64,000 nucleotides of DNA from Thermomonas sp. S9 (GTDB lineage: Bacteria > Pseudomonadota > Gammaproteobacteria > Xanthomonadales > Xanthomonadaceae). The stretch spans positions 434,001-498,000 of the forward strand of contig NZ_JAJDFY010000001.1 of the NCBI RefSeq assembly GCF_024704365.1, read 5' to 3'. Below the pieces are notes generated by a model that worked only from the letters and a program-made list of their open reading frames with translations, searched no databases and was not told where the DNA came from. Position numbers and translations under genes: made by a program. This document shows, piece by piece, positions 8,052-17,133 of this stretch (its first letter is position 1; the number at the start of each line of letters is the position of its first letter).

Positions 8052-8753
8052 CTACCAGGGCAGCGTCTGGCCCTGCCAGTCGAGGAAGGCGCCGGACTGC
8101 GCGGGCGTGGCGCGCTCGATCACCCGCAGCAGCCCGGCCGCCGATTCCTGCGCGCTCAGCGACGCCTGCGGCCCGCCCATGTCAGTCTGCACCCAGCCCG
8201 GGTGCAGCTGCAGCACCACGATGCCGCGCGGCGCCAGCGCCTGCGCGAGCTGCGCGCCCAGCATGTTCTGCGCCGCCTTGCCGGCGCAGTAGCTGGGCGT
8301 GCCGAAGCGGGCCACGCGCGCGATCGAGCCCAGCTGCGAGCTGAGGTTGGCGACGGTGGCGCCGTCGCGCAGGTGCGCGGCCAGCGCCTGCACCAGCAGG
8401 AACGGGCCGATCGCGTTGGTGCGCAGGCTCTCCTCCAGCGCAGCCTGGGTCACCTGGCCGAAGCGCTCGCCCGGCTGCAGCACGCCGGCGTTGTTGATCA
8501 ACAGGTCCAGCGCCGCGCCGGCGAGGGTGTGCTCCAGTACCGCCGTGAACTGCACGCGTGCGGCCTCGCTGGCCACGTCCAGCGCCAGCACCCGCAATTG
8601 GCCTGGATGCGCCGTGCCCAGCGCCTGCAGCGCCGTCGCCTGCGCGGGCTGGCGGCAGGTGGCGATCACGGCCTCGCCGCGGGCCAGCAGCTGGCGCGTG
8701 AATTCGAGCCCGAGGCCGCGGTTGGCGCCGGTGACGAGGACGGTGCATGGCAT
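8052..8753 (-). CDS. Short-chain dehydrogenase/reductase, C-factor-like
   Basis: 233 residues. Cofactor-binding TGANRGLG at the N-terminus, NNAG (LLINNAGVL), Ser in NLSSQLGS, and the catalytic YxxxK in SYCAGKAAQ. The overall layout fits the CsgA/C-factor-like SDR subgroup, for which substrates are mostly unknown. The stop lies 19 bases from trmL on the same strand, so the two may be co-transcribed. It is divergent from the M16 peptidase gene. Confidence 0.8.
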   Translation of the reverse strand: MPCTVLVTGANRGLGLEFTRQLLARGEAVIATCRQPAQATALQALGTAHPGQLRVLALDVASEAARVQFTAVLEHTLAGAALDLLINNAGVLQPGERFGQVTQAALEESLRTNAIGPFLLVQALAAHLRDGATVANLSSQLGSIARVARFGTPSYCAGKAAQNMLGAQLAQALAPRGIVVLQLHPGWVQTDMGGPQASLSAQESAAGLLRVIERATPAQSGAFLDWQGQTLPW

Positions 8754-8875
8754 GGCGAAAACTCCCGGGTGGCTTTCGGCCTAGTGTAGGCCGCCGGGGT
8801 GGCGGCTATGATCGAACGCTCGCCGTTCCAGGCCCCCGCCGGAACCGCTCCCGCCAGAACCCGAAGGAGTCGTCG

Positions 8876-11713
8876 ATGTCCGTGTTCCGTCCCGCCGCAC
8901 TGGCGCTTGCCCTCGCCGCCAGCCTGCCGATCGCAGGCTATGCGCCCTCGGCACGCGCCGCCGCTGCCACCACCGCCGCCACGGTCGATATCCCCTACGA
9001 GACCTTCACCCTGCCCAACGGCCTGCGCGTGATCGTGCATACCGACCGCAAGGCCCCGATCGTCGCGGTCAACCTCTGGTACCACGTCGGCAGCAAGGAC
9101 GAACCGGCCGGCCGCACCGGTTTCGCGCACCTGTTCGAGCACCTGATGTTCAACGGCAGCGAGAACGCGCCGGGCGAGTTCTTCACTCCGTTCAAGGCGA
9201 TCGGCGCCACCAACCAGAACGGCACCACCAACTCCGACCGCACCAACTACTTCGAGAACGTGCCCACCACCGCGCTCGACACCGCGCTGTGGATGGAATC
9301 CGACCGCATGGGCCACCTGCTCGGCGCAATCGACCAGAAGACCCTGGACGAGCAGCGCGGCGTGGTCCAGAACGAGAAGCGCCAGGGCGAGAACCAGCCC
9401 TATGGCCAGGTGTGGGACGTGCTGGGCAAGACCATGTACCCGGCCGGCCACCCGTACCACCACAGCACCATCGGCTCGATGAACGACCTCAACGCGGCCT
9501 CGCTGGAGGACGTGAAGACCTGGTTCCGCACCTGGTACGGCCCCAACAACGCGGCGCTGGTGCTGGCCGGCGACATCGACCTGGCCACCGCGAAGGAAAA
9601 GGTGGCCAAGTACTTCGGCGACATCCCGGCCGGCCCGACCATGGCCCAACCCAAGGTGGACGTCGCCGCGCACACCGCCGACACCCGCAGCGAGATGACC
9701 GACAACGTGCCGCAGTCGCGTATCTACCGCGTATGGAACGTGGCCGAGTACGGCCAGCCCGACCTCGACCGCCTGCAGGTGCTGGCGCGCATCCTCGGCG
9801 GCGGCAAGGCCTCGCGCCTGGATCGCCGGCTGGTGCACCAGGACAAGCTGGTGGACAACATCAGCGCCGGCGCCTACGGCGCGCAGCTCAGCAGCACCTT
9901 CATGATCACCGCCGCGGTCAAGCAGGGCGTGGACGTGGCCAAGGTGGAGGCGGCGATCGACGAGGAGCTGAAAGCGCTGCTGAAGGACGGCCCGAGCGCG
10001 GACGAAGTGGCGCGCGCGCGCACCGCGCTGGAGGCCGGCTGGATCCGCGGCATCGAGCGCATCGGCGGGTTCGGCGGCAAGGCCGACGTGCTGGCCGAAT
10101 GCGCGGTGTACACCGGCAACCCCGGCTGCTTCCGCGCCAGCCTCAAGACCCTGGCCGCGGTGACCCCGGCCAACCTGCGCGCCACCGGCAATGCCTGGCT
10201 GGGCGCCGGCAAGGGTAGCCACACCCTGGTGGTGAACCCCGGCAAGCGGGTCGCGCTGGCGGAAGACCCCACGGTCACCCCGGCGCCGTTCAAGACCCCC
10301 AGGCCGGATCCCAAGTACACGACCCTGCCGAGCACGGTGGACCGCAAGGCCGGCGTACCGATGCCCGCGCGTTTTCCGGATTTGAAGTTCCCGCAGCAGC
10401 AGCATGCCACCCTGCGCAACGGCACCAAGGTGATCCTGGCCGAGCGCCATGACGTGCCGGTGGTGCAGATGAGCTACGAGTTCCGCGGCGGCGCCGCCGC
10501 CAGCGCGCCCGGCGTGGCCAGCTTCGCAGCCGGCCTGCTGGACGAGGGCACCGGCGATCTCGACGCGCTGGCGTTCGCCGACCGCGCCGAGGCGCTGGGC
10601 GCGCAGCTGGGCGCCAGCGCCGGCCAGGACGGCAGCAGCGCCTACCTGTCGGCGCTGAAGCAGAACCTCGCCCCATCGCTGGCGCTGTACGCCGACATGC
10701 TGCGCAGGCCGCGCTTCGCGCAGGCCGACATCGACCGCGTGCGCGGGCAGTGGATCGCCGGCATCAAGCAGGAGAAGGCCAGCCCGAACGGCATCGTGCA
10801 GCGCGTGCTGCCGGGCCTGGTGTACGGCGCCGGGCATCCCTACGCGGCGCCGCGCAGCGGCACCGAGGCCGGGATCGCGGCCCTGACCCGCGCCGACATC
10901 CAGCGCTGGCACGCCACCGCCCTGCGCCCGCAGGACGCCACCCTGGTGGTGGTGGGCGACACCACCCTGCCGGAAATCCTGCCGCTGCTGGAACAGGCGT
11001 TCGGCGACTGGACGGCCGCCCCCGGCGCGCCCGCCGCACCGGCCATCCCGCAGGTGCCGGCGCAGCCCAAGCCGCGGGTGTTCCTGGTGGACCAGCCGGG
11101 GGCGGTGCAGGCCAACATCGTCGCGGCCACCCTGCTGCCGTCCAGCACCGATCCGAAGACGGTCGAGTACGACATGGCCAACATGGTGATCGGCGGCGAT
11201 TTCACCGCGCGCCTGAACATGAACCTGCGCGAGGACAAGCACTGGTCCTACGGCGCCCGCAGCGGCGCCGGCGGCGCCCTCGGCCAGCGCCTGTGGACCG
11301 CCTCGGCCCCGGTGCAGATCGACAAGACCGGCGAGGCAGCGGCGGAGATGCGGCGCGAGATCGCCGAGTACGCCGGCGGCCAGCGCCCGGCCAGCGCCGA
11401 GGAAGTGGAGGGCATGGAGAAGGTGCTCACCCTGACCCTGCCCGGCGCCTACGAGACCGCCGCCGCGGTGATGAACACCATCGCCAGCAATGCGCTGTAC
11501 GGCCGCCCCGACGATTACGTGTTCCAGCGCAAGGCGCAGATCGAGGCGATGACCCCGGCGCAGGTGAACGCGGCCGCCAAGGCCCTCGATTCCAGCGGCC
11601 TGACCTGGGTGGTGGTGGGCGATCTGTCCAGGACCGAGGCCCCGCTGCGCGCGCTCAACCTGGGCGAGGTGACCGTGATCGACGCCGACGGCAAGCCGGT
11701 GGCGAAGAAGTAA
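8876..11713 (+). CDS. Secreted M16-family zinc metallopeptidase
   Basis: 945 residues from ATG 8876 with GAAGGAG 7 bases upstream. Residues 1-32 form a signal peptide. The first M16 domain contains the inverted zinc motif HLFEH (residues 85-89) with the downstream acidic helix; a second M16-like domain in the C-terminal half (from about residue 505) lacks that motif and is probably structural. This two-domain form is typical of periplasmic pitrilysin/insulinase-like peptidases in Xanthomonadaceae. Substrates are probably unfolded or signal-peptide-like peptides (family inference). Confidence 0.9.
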   Translation: MSVFRPAALALALAASLPIAGYAPSARAAAATTAATVDIPYETFTLPNGLRVIVHTDRKAPIVAVNLWYHVGSKDEPAGRTGFAHLFEHLMFNGSENAPGEFFTPFKAIGATNQNGTTNSDRTNYFENVPTTALDTALWMESDRMGHLLGAIDQKTLDEQRGVVQNEKRQGENQPYGQVWDVLGKTMYPAGHPYHHSTIGSMNDLNAASLEDVKTWFRTWYGPNNAALVLAGDIDLATAKEKVAKYFGDIPAGPTMAQPKVDVAAHTADTRSEMTDNVPQSRIYRVWNVAEYGQPDLDRLQVLARILGGGKASRLDRRLVHQDKLVDNISAGAYGAQLSSTFMITAAVKQGVDVAKVEAAIDEELKALLKDGPSADEVARARTALEAGWIRGIERIGGFGGKADVLAECAVYTGNPGCFRASLKTLAAVTPANLRATGNAWLGAGKGSHTLVVNPGKRVALAEDPTVTPAPFKTPRPDPKYTTLPSTVDRKAGVPMPARFPDLKFPQQQHATLRNGTKVILAERHDVPVVQMSYEFRGGAAASAPGVASFAAGLLDEGTGDLDALAFADRAEALGAQLGASAGQDGSSAYLSALKQNLAPSLALYADMLRRPRFAQADIDRVRGQWIAGIKQEKASPNGIVQRVLPGLVYGAGHPYAAPRSGTEAGIAALTRADIQRWHATALRPQDATLVVVGDTTLPEILPLLEQAFGDWTAAPGAPAAPAIPQVPAQPKPRVFLVDQPGAVQANIVAATLLPSSTDPKTVEYDMANMVIGGDFTARLNMNLREDKHWSYGARSGAGGALGQRLWTASAPVQIDKTGEAAAEMRREIAEYAGGQRPASAEEVEGMEKVLTLTLPGAYETAAAVMNTIASNALYGRPDDYVFQRKAQIEAMTPAQVNAAAKALDSSGLTWVVVGDLSRTEAPLRALNLGEVTVIDADGKPVAKK

Positions 11714-11832
11714 GCCCCGGCCGGTCGCCGCGGCCCATGTGCCAGCGGGTGCGGCGCCCCCCACCGCTTTTGCACGATTCAGACGCACCGGGCCACAATC
11801 CGGTGCGTCTTCGTTTTCCGGGAGTCCCGCGC

Positions 11833-12151
11833 ATGCCCCTGCCGATCCGTGTCGCCGCCGTCGTCCTGCTGGTGCTGGCCCTACCGGCCTGCACCTTCGT
11901 GAAGATGGCCCCGGGGGGCACAGCAGGTGACGGTGCTGGCGGCCGCCCCGGCCGGCTGCGAGGCGCGCGGCGAGGTGGTGGTCTCGGTGACCCACAAGGT
12001 GGGCTTCTACGAGCGCGACGCCCTGCGCGTGCGCGACGAGCTGGAGGTCCTGGCCCGCAACGAGGCGCCGCGCCTGGGCGCCAACCGGATCAGCCCGCTC
12101 GGCCCGCCGGCCGAGGGCGAGCAGCGCTGGGCGATGTGGCGCTGCCGCTGA
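11833..12151 (+). CDS. DUF4156-like lipoprotein (frameshifted)
   Basis: Small predicted lipoprotein. Residues 1-20 carry a signal peptide and lipobox ending LALPACT. The remainder (QQVTVLAAAPAGCEARGEV, YERDALRVRDELEVLARNEA, LGANRISPLG) matches the layout of DUF4156 proteins, in which the Cys in the GCE region and the N-R-I segment recur. The two parts join if one G is removed from the run at 11913-11918. Corrected length is about 105 residues. Function unknown. Confidence 0.65.
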
Positions 12152-12263
12152 GGCCGGCGCCGCGCCAACCTGAACAGGCCGGGGATACGCCGGCGTACGG
12201 GAGCGAAAGCCGCTATCCTAGGCGGTTCCGGCGCCGCCCCGGCGCCCGTACGAGTGTCCCGCC

Positions 12264-13281
12264 ATGCTGTTCCACCACGTTGCCATTGCCGGCCTGGCCC
12301 ATATCGACGCCCCGCGCCGGTTGACCTCCGGGGAGATCAACGCGCGCCTGAAGCCGACCCTCGACCGCCTCGGCATCCGGGTGGACGTGCTCGGCGACGT
12401 GGCCGGCGTGCATGCGCGCCGCCTGTGGGACGGCGACGTGCAGGCCTCGGATGCCGCCACCCTGGCCGGGGTGAAGGCGTTGGCGGATGCCGGCATCGAC
12501 CCCGACAAGGTGGGCCTGCTGGTCAACACCTCGGTCAGCCGCGACTACCTGGAGCCGTCCACCGCCTCCATCGTCAGCGGCAACCTCGGTCTGCCCGACA
12601 CCTGCCAGAACTTCGACGTGGCCAACGCCTGCCTGGCCTTCATCAACGGCATGGACATCGCCGCGCGCATGATCGAACGCGGCGAGATCGAATACGCCCT
12701 GGTGGTGGACGGCGAGACCGCCAATCTCGCCTACGAGAAGACGCTCGAGCCGCATGACCCGCGCCGACGTCACCGAGGAAGACTTCAAGAACGAGCTGGC
12801 CACCCTCACCCTTGGCTCCGGCGCCGCCGCGATGGTGCTGGCGCGCGCCGAGCTGGCCCCGGGCGCGCCGCGCTACAAGGGCGGCGTGACGCGCGCCGCC
12901 ACCGAGTGGAACAAGCTCTGCCGCGGCAACATCGACGGCATGATCACCGACACCCGCATGCTGCTGGTGGAGGGCATCAAGCTGGCCACCAAGACCTTCG
13001 AGGTCGCCAAGCAGAAGCTGGGATGGGTCGTCTCCGAACTGGACGAATTCGTCATCCACCAGGTCAGCAAGGTGCATACCGCCGCCTTCACCAAGGCGAT
13101 GGGGATCGACCCGAAGAAGGTCATGACCATCTTCGCCGAGCACGGCAACATCGGCCCGGCCAGCGTGCCGATCGTGCTGTCCAAGCTGCGCGAGATGGGC
13201 CGCCTGAAGAAGGGCAGCCGGGTGGCCCTGCTCGGCATCGGCTCCGGCCTGAACTGTTCGATGGCGGAAGTGGAATGGTGA
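12264..13281 (+). CDS. oleA: OleA, acyl-CoA head-to-head condensing enzyme (frameshifted)
   Basis: Thiolase-fold enzyme joining two fatty acyl-CoAs to a beta-keto acid, the first step of long-chain olefin synthesis. The opening AIAGLAHIDAPRRLTS, NTSVSRDYLEPSTASIVSG, the nucleophile segment VANACLAFINGMD and FAEHGNIGPASVPIVLSK closely follow the Xanthomonas OleA. The two halves join (TLERMTRADVTEE) when one C is removed at 12750-12751. About 338 residues after correction. The usual partners oleB, oleC and oleD are not next to it: downstream is a gene on the opposite strand, and none occurs elsewhere in the window. Confidence 0.92.
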
Positions 13282-13341
13282 GCTGGCGCTGGCCTGCGTC
13301 GGGTGCGGGCTCCCGCGTCGATTAATCGCCAAGGAACCTGA

Positions 13342-13359
13342 ATCCCGAACCTTCGGGAT
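13342..13359. repeat. Intergenic hairpin after oleA
   Basis: Perfect arms 13342-13349/13352-13359 with a tight loop, preceded by AAGGAACCT at 13331-13339. The same nine bases open the hairpin cluster at 4360. A second inverted repeat (GCGTCCG/CGGACGC) follows before 13408. Confidence 0.45.
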
Positions 13360-13407
13360 GGATGCGCGAATCGCGATGGCGTCCGTGCGGTGCCGCCGGA
13401 CGCGCGC

Positions 13408-14676
13408 TCAGCGCGCCACGCGCGCGCCCTTGAGGTGGGCCACGCCGCTGGCGTCCACGTCGGTCCAGGCCAGCCACGCGCCGCCCTCATCCACCACCAG
13501 GCGCGGATAGCCACTGGCCAGGCCGCGGGTTGCCAATGTGGCGAGGGTGAGGGTCTGCAGGCGACGCGACAGGTCGGGTGCGTAGCGCGCCAGCTGCAGG
13601 CGCTGGCCGCGGTCGGCCTGCTCCAGCCAGGCCACCCACACCTGGCGGGCGTCCAGTGCGACCGCGGGGCGTCCCAGCACGTTGGGGCCGGCGGCCACCG
13701 TTACCGGCGGGTCGAACTGGTCGCCCGCATCCTGGCTGCGGGCCAGGTATACGGCCGGCTGGCCGCTGCCTTCGCTGTACCAGGCCAGCGCCACGTTCGC
13801 ATCGTGGGCGGCCAGCGCCGGGCCGTTCACCGGGCAGCCTTCCACCTTCCAGCCGTCGGCATGCGCGATCCGCGGCGCGGTCCACGCGCCCTGCTGATAG
13901 CGCGCGGTGGCGATGTCGCGCACCTCGTTGGCGTCGCGGTCGCGCCAGGCCAGCAGCGGGCCGCGGCGGGTGAGGGCCACCGCGACCTGGCAGCAGTCGC
14001 AGCTGCGCACATCCACCACGGCATCGCTGCCGCGCGCCAGGTCGAGGGTGAAGCGGTTGGCGCGCAGCTGCATGTCGCCCTCGCCTTCGTCATGCGCACC
14101 CGTGGCGGCGCCATGCGGGGGCGCGGGGCGCTTGCCGCGCCCGTCCAGCCAGGCGACTCCGGCGCCATCGCTGCCGTCGGCCCACAGCGCGGCGAAGCCG
14201 TGCTCGGTGGGCATGCCGTCGGTGTTCACCCGGGTGATCTGCTCCCAGGCCATGCCGCCGTCCTTGGAGCGCGCCAGCACCACGTCGGTCCCACCGGCAG
14301 CGTCCGGCTGCGTCTGCACCCACTGCGCCCACAGCGCGCCATCGGGCGTGGCCAGCAGGTGTGGAGGGTCGGCGGCATTCGCCTGCAGCGCGTTGCCGAT
14401 GGCAATCGTGCGCGGCTGGCTCTGCCAGCCGTCGGCCTCGGTGTAGGAGGCGAACTGCAGCGCGTTGCGGCGGCCTTCGCGGCGGTTGATCCAGCCCAGC
14501 AGCACGCGCCCGCCGGGGCCCGCCACCAGGGCGGGCGCCATCGAGCCGGCCTCGGCCGGCAGCACCCAGGTCTGCACCGCGTAGTCGCCGTTGGCGGGCC
14601 GGGGCGGCGCAGACGTTCGCTGGCAGGCAGACAGCAGCAGGGCGAAAGCGGCGAAGGTGAAAGCAGGCAGGCGCAT
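13408..14676 (-). CDS. BNR/sialidase-like beta-propeller lipoprotein
   Basis: 422 residues from ATG 14676, with a lipobox at about residue 19 (ALLLSACQ). The mature part has repeated blades with W/D motifs such as LLGWINRREG, LWAQWVQTQPD, SKDGGMAWEQITR, VAWLDGRGKR and LAWYSEGSGQPAVYLARSQD; the SxDGGxxW and SQDAG motifs are Asp-box (BNR) signatures. A CDCC motif (VRSCDCCQVA) is prominent and could hold a disulfide or metal. Glycosidase residues are not evident, so a binding or surface role is as likely as sialidase activity. Confidence 0.65.
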   Translation of the reverse strand: MRLPAFTFAAFALLLSACQRTSAPPRPANGDYAVQTWVLPAEAGSMAPALVAGPGGRVLLGWINRREGRRNALQFASYTEADGWQSQPRTIAIGNALQANAADPPHLLATPDGALWAQWVQTQPDAAGGTDVVLARSKDGGMAWEQITRVNTDGMPTEHGFAALWADGSDGAGVAWLDGRGKRPAPPHGAATGAHDEGEGDMQLRANRFTLDLARGSDAVVDVRSCDCCQVAVALTRRGPLLAWRDRDANEVRDIATARYQQGAWTAPRIAHADGWKVEGCPVNGPALAAHDANVALAWYSEGSGQPAVYLARSQDAGDQFDPPVTVAAGPNVLGRPAVALDARQVWVAWLEQADRGQRLQLARYAPDLSRRLQTLTLATLATRGLASGYPRLVVDEGGAWLAWTDVDASGVAHLKGARVAR

Positions 14677-14741
14677 GGTCGGCACTCCGGCAGTGAGGGG
14701 CGATTGTCGCGCAACTGCGCCGTACTGGAACGGCCGCTTGT

Positions 14742-16631
14742 TCAGGCCGCGCGTTCGCGCCGCGCGCGCTCCAGGTGCACCAGCAGCAGCGAGATCGCCG
14801 CCGGGGTCACGCCCGGGATGCGCTGCGCCTGCCCGATGGTCTGCGGCCGCACCTGCTGCAGCTTCTGCAGCACTTCGGCGGAGAGCCCGCGCACCTGCGC
14901 ATAGTCGAAGCCGTCCGGGATCGCGGTCGCCTCGTGGCGCTGCTGGCGCGCGATCTCCTCGCGCTGGCGCTCGAGGTAGCCGGCGTACTTGGTGGCGATT
15001 TCCACCTGCTCGGCGACCTTCTGGTCGGCAACGCCGGGTCCCAGTTCGGGCACCTGCATCAGCCGGGCGTAGTCCAGCTCCGGCCGCCGCAGCAGGTCCA
15101 GCGCGCTGTTCTCGCGGCTGACCTCGAGCCCGAGGTGGCGCGCCAGCGCCGCGCCCAGCGCGTTGTTCGGCGCCGCCCACAGGCCGGCCAGGCGCGCGGT
15201 CTCGCGCTCAATCGCCGCGCGCTTGCGGCTGAAGCGTTCCCAGCGCAGGTCATCGACCAGGCCCAGTTCGCGCCCGAGCGGTGTCAGCCGCGCGTCGGCA
15301 TTGTCCTCGCGCAGCTGCAGCCGGTATTCGGCGCGGCTGGTGAACATGCGGTAGGGCTCGCTGGTGCCGTGGGTGATCAGGTCATCGACCAGCACGCCGA
15401 GGTAGGCCTGGTCGCGGCGCAGCGTGCAGGGCGGCTTGTCCTGCGCGTGGCGCGCGGCGTTCACCCCCGCCAGCAGGCCCTGCGCGGCGGCTTCCTCGTA
15501 GCCGGTGGTGCCGTTGATCTGGCCGGCGAAGAACAGCCCGGCCACCGTCTTGGTCTCCAGCGAGGCCTTCAGCCCGCGCGGGTCGAAGAAGTCGTATTCG
15601 ATGGCGTAGCCGGGGCGGGTGATGTGCGCCTGCTCGAAGCCGCGGATCGAGCGCACCAACTCCAGCTGCACGTCGAACGGCAGCGAGGTGGAGATGCCGT
15701 TCGGATAGATTTCCACCACGTCCAGCCCCTCGGGCTCGACGAAAATCTGGTGGCTGGGCTTGTCGGCGAAACGCACCACCTTGTCCTCGATCGACGGGCA
15801 ATAGCGCGGGCCGATGCCCTCGATCTGGCCGCTGTACAGCGGCGAGCGGTCGAGCGCGCCGCGGATGATGGCGTGGGTGCGTTCGCTGGTGTGGGTGATC
15901 CAGCAGCTGACCTGGCGCGGATGGTCGTGAAGGCTGCCGAGGAACGACATCACCGGGCGCGGATCGTCGCCCGGCTGTTCTTCCATCACCGCGTAATCCA
16001 GCGTGCGTCCGTCGATCCGCGGCGGGGTGCCGGTCTTCAGCCGGTCCACCACGAAGCGGCCTTCGCGCAGCTTGTGCGCCAGCGCGGTGGACGGCGGATC
16101 GCCCATGCGCCCGGCGGCGTACTGGGTCGGCCCGATGTGGATCTTGCCGGCCAGGAAGGTGCCGGCGGTGAGCACCACCGCCGGCGCGTGGAAGCGCAGG
16201 CCGGTATGGGTGATCGCGCCGCGCACGGCGTCCTGTTCGATGACGATGTCGTCCACCGCGGCCTGGAACACGGTGAGGTTCGGCTGGGTTTCCACCGCGC
16301 GGCGGATGAAGGCGCGGTACAGCGCGCGGTCGGCCTGGCAGCGGGTGGCGCGCACCGCCGGGCCCTTGCTGGCGTTGAGCACGCGCCACTGGATGCCGGC
16401 GGCGTCCGCGGCGCGCGCCATGATGCCGCCCAGCGCGTCGATCTCCTTCACCAGATGGCCCTTGCCGATGCCGCCGATCGCCGGGTTGCAGCTCATCGCG
16501 CCCACGGTCTCGATGCTGTGGGTCAGCAGCAAGGTGCGCGCGCCGGCGCGCGCGGAGGCCAGCGCGGCCTCGGTGCCGGCATGGCCGCCGCCGATCACGA
16601 TCACGTCGAAGTGGTAGAAGGCGTTGCTCAT
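14742..16631 (-). CDS. mnmG: tRNA uridine-5-carboxymethylaminomethyl modification enzyme MnmG (GidA)
   Basis: FAD-dependent partner of MnmE that makes cmnm5U34 in several tRNAs. 629 residues from ATG 16631, normal length. Motifs: FAD-binding [15 protein letters not shown] at the N-terminus, [37 protein letters not shown] and the central [14 protein letters not shown]. The C-terminal tRNA/MnmE-binding part includes [24 protein letters not shown] box (16641-16646 reversed) lies only 10 bases before the start, implying a very short leader. Confidence 0.96.
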   Translation of the reverse strand: MSNAFYHFDVIVIGGGHAGTEAALASARAGARTLLLTHSIETVGAMSCNPAIGGIGKGHLVKEIDALGGIMARAADAAGIQWRVLNASKGPAVRATRCQADRALYRAFIRRAVETQPNLTVFQAAVDDIVIEQDAVRGAITHTGLRFHAPAVVLTAGTFLAGKIHIGPTQYAAGRMGDPPSTALAHKLREGRFVVDRLKTGTPPRIDGRTLDYAVMEEQPGDDPRPVMSFLGSLHDHPRQVSCWITHTSERTHAIIRGALDRSPLYSGQIEGIGPRYCPSIEDKVVRFADKPSHQIFVEPEGLDVVEIYPNGISTSLPFDVQLELVRSIRGFEQAHITRPGYAIEYDFFDPRGLKASLETKTVAGLFFAGQINGTTGYEEAAAQGLLAGVNAARHAQDKPPCTLRRDQAYLGVLVDDLITHGTSEPYRMFTSRAEYRLQLREDNADARLTPLGRELGLVDDLRWERFSRKRAAIERETARLAGLWAAPNNALGAALARHLGLEVSRENSALDLLRRPELDYARLMQVPELGPGVADQKVAEQVEIATKYAGYLERQREEIARQQRHEATAIPDGFDYAQVRGLSAEVLQKLQQVRPQTIGQAQRIPGVTPAAISLLLVHLERARRERAA

Positions 16632-16640
16632 CCTGGGGCC

Positions 16641-16646
16641 ATTATC
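16641..16646 (-). promoter_or_regulatory. Candidate -10 box for mnmG
   Basis: Reverse strand reads GCGCGATAATGG just ahead of the mnmG ATG. The same GCGCGATAATG context precedes bioH at 20319. No clear -35 element is visible. Confidence 0.4.
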
Positions 16647-16664
16647 GCGCGGCGGGCGGGGCGG

Positions 16665-16818
16665 TGCGCGGGACTGGCACGCTTCCTGCTTCCAACAGTC
16701 CGGCACTCGGCCTGGCACACCGCCAGGTGATGGTCGGACTGAACAGGGGCCGACCCTGCGCAGGTCGAGGATGCCGGGAGGGCCGGTTGTCGGGGGACAG
16801 CCGGCCCTCGTTCTTTTT
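16665..16818 (+). ncRNA. Candidate structured small RNA with intrinsic terminator
   Basis: This stretch has no open frame with gene-like composition but contains successive stems: 16671-16676/16696-16701, 16711-16716/16722-16727, 16732-16737/16750-16755 and the palindrome 16755-16764. They are followed by a 13-bp hairpin (16779-16791/16796-16808, one G-U pair) and the tail TTCTTTTT. The first loop displays two CTTCC pyrimidine motifs that could pair with ribosome-binding sites. A 5' end and promoter could not be identified. It could also be an attenuator-like leader or the end of an antisense transcript. Confidence 0.45.
16779..16818 (+). terminator. Strong intrinsic terminator
   Basis: 13-bp stem with a 4-base GGGG loop, followed by CGTTCTTTTT. 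It is oriented on the plus strand, where no protein gene precedes it, which is the main argument for a non-coding transcript here. Confidence 0.8.
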
Positions 16819-16977
16819 ACACATCCGATCTGCGCGCCAGTGCGCGCCGCGTCTCGCCTTGCGATGGCACCGGAGGGGCGGCCGTGGCGATGGCCGCGCG
16901 CCGCGCCGGTGCAGCGGGCGCCGGTGCCGGCAGGACGACGGAACAGGGGGATCCGGGAAATCCTGCCGACACCGGCA

Positions 16978-16992
16978 GCGCTAGATTAGCGC
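16978..16992. promoter_or_regulatory. Palindrome with CTAGATTAG core, candidate NtrC-like operator
   Basis: GCGCTA-GAT-TAGCGC is a perfect 15-bp palindrome 141 bp upstream of the dehydratase gene. The palindrome before ntrB (35667-35687) has the same core and differs by one symmetric, pairing-preserving change. The rest of 16819-17133 holds nothing else I can support. Confidence 0.4.
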
Positions 16993-17133
16993 GATCCGGC
17001 GCGAAGTGACGCATCCGGTCACCCTTGCGACGCTTTCCGGTGCGGTCTGTGGGCTGCGTCACGGTTCGTGACCGCGGGCGCCGGCGGCGACTGCCCCGGG
17101 CCTGCGCGTTGGGCCGCGGGTTAGCATGTGCGG

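Noticed and set aside
16817-17062. 81-aa minus-strand open frame in the mnmG-dehydratase interval
   Set aside because: Composition resembles non-coding GC-rich DNA, with no signal, motif or ribosome-binding site.
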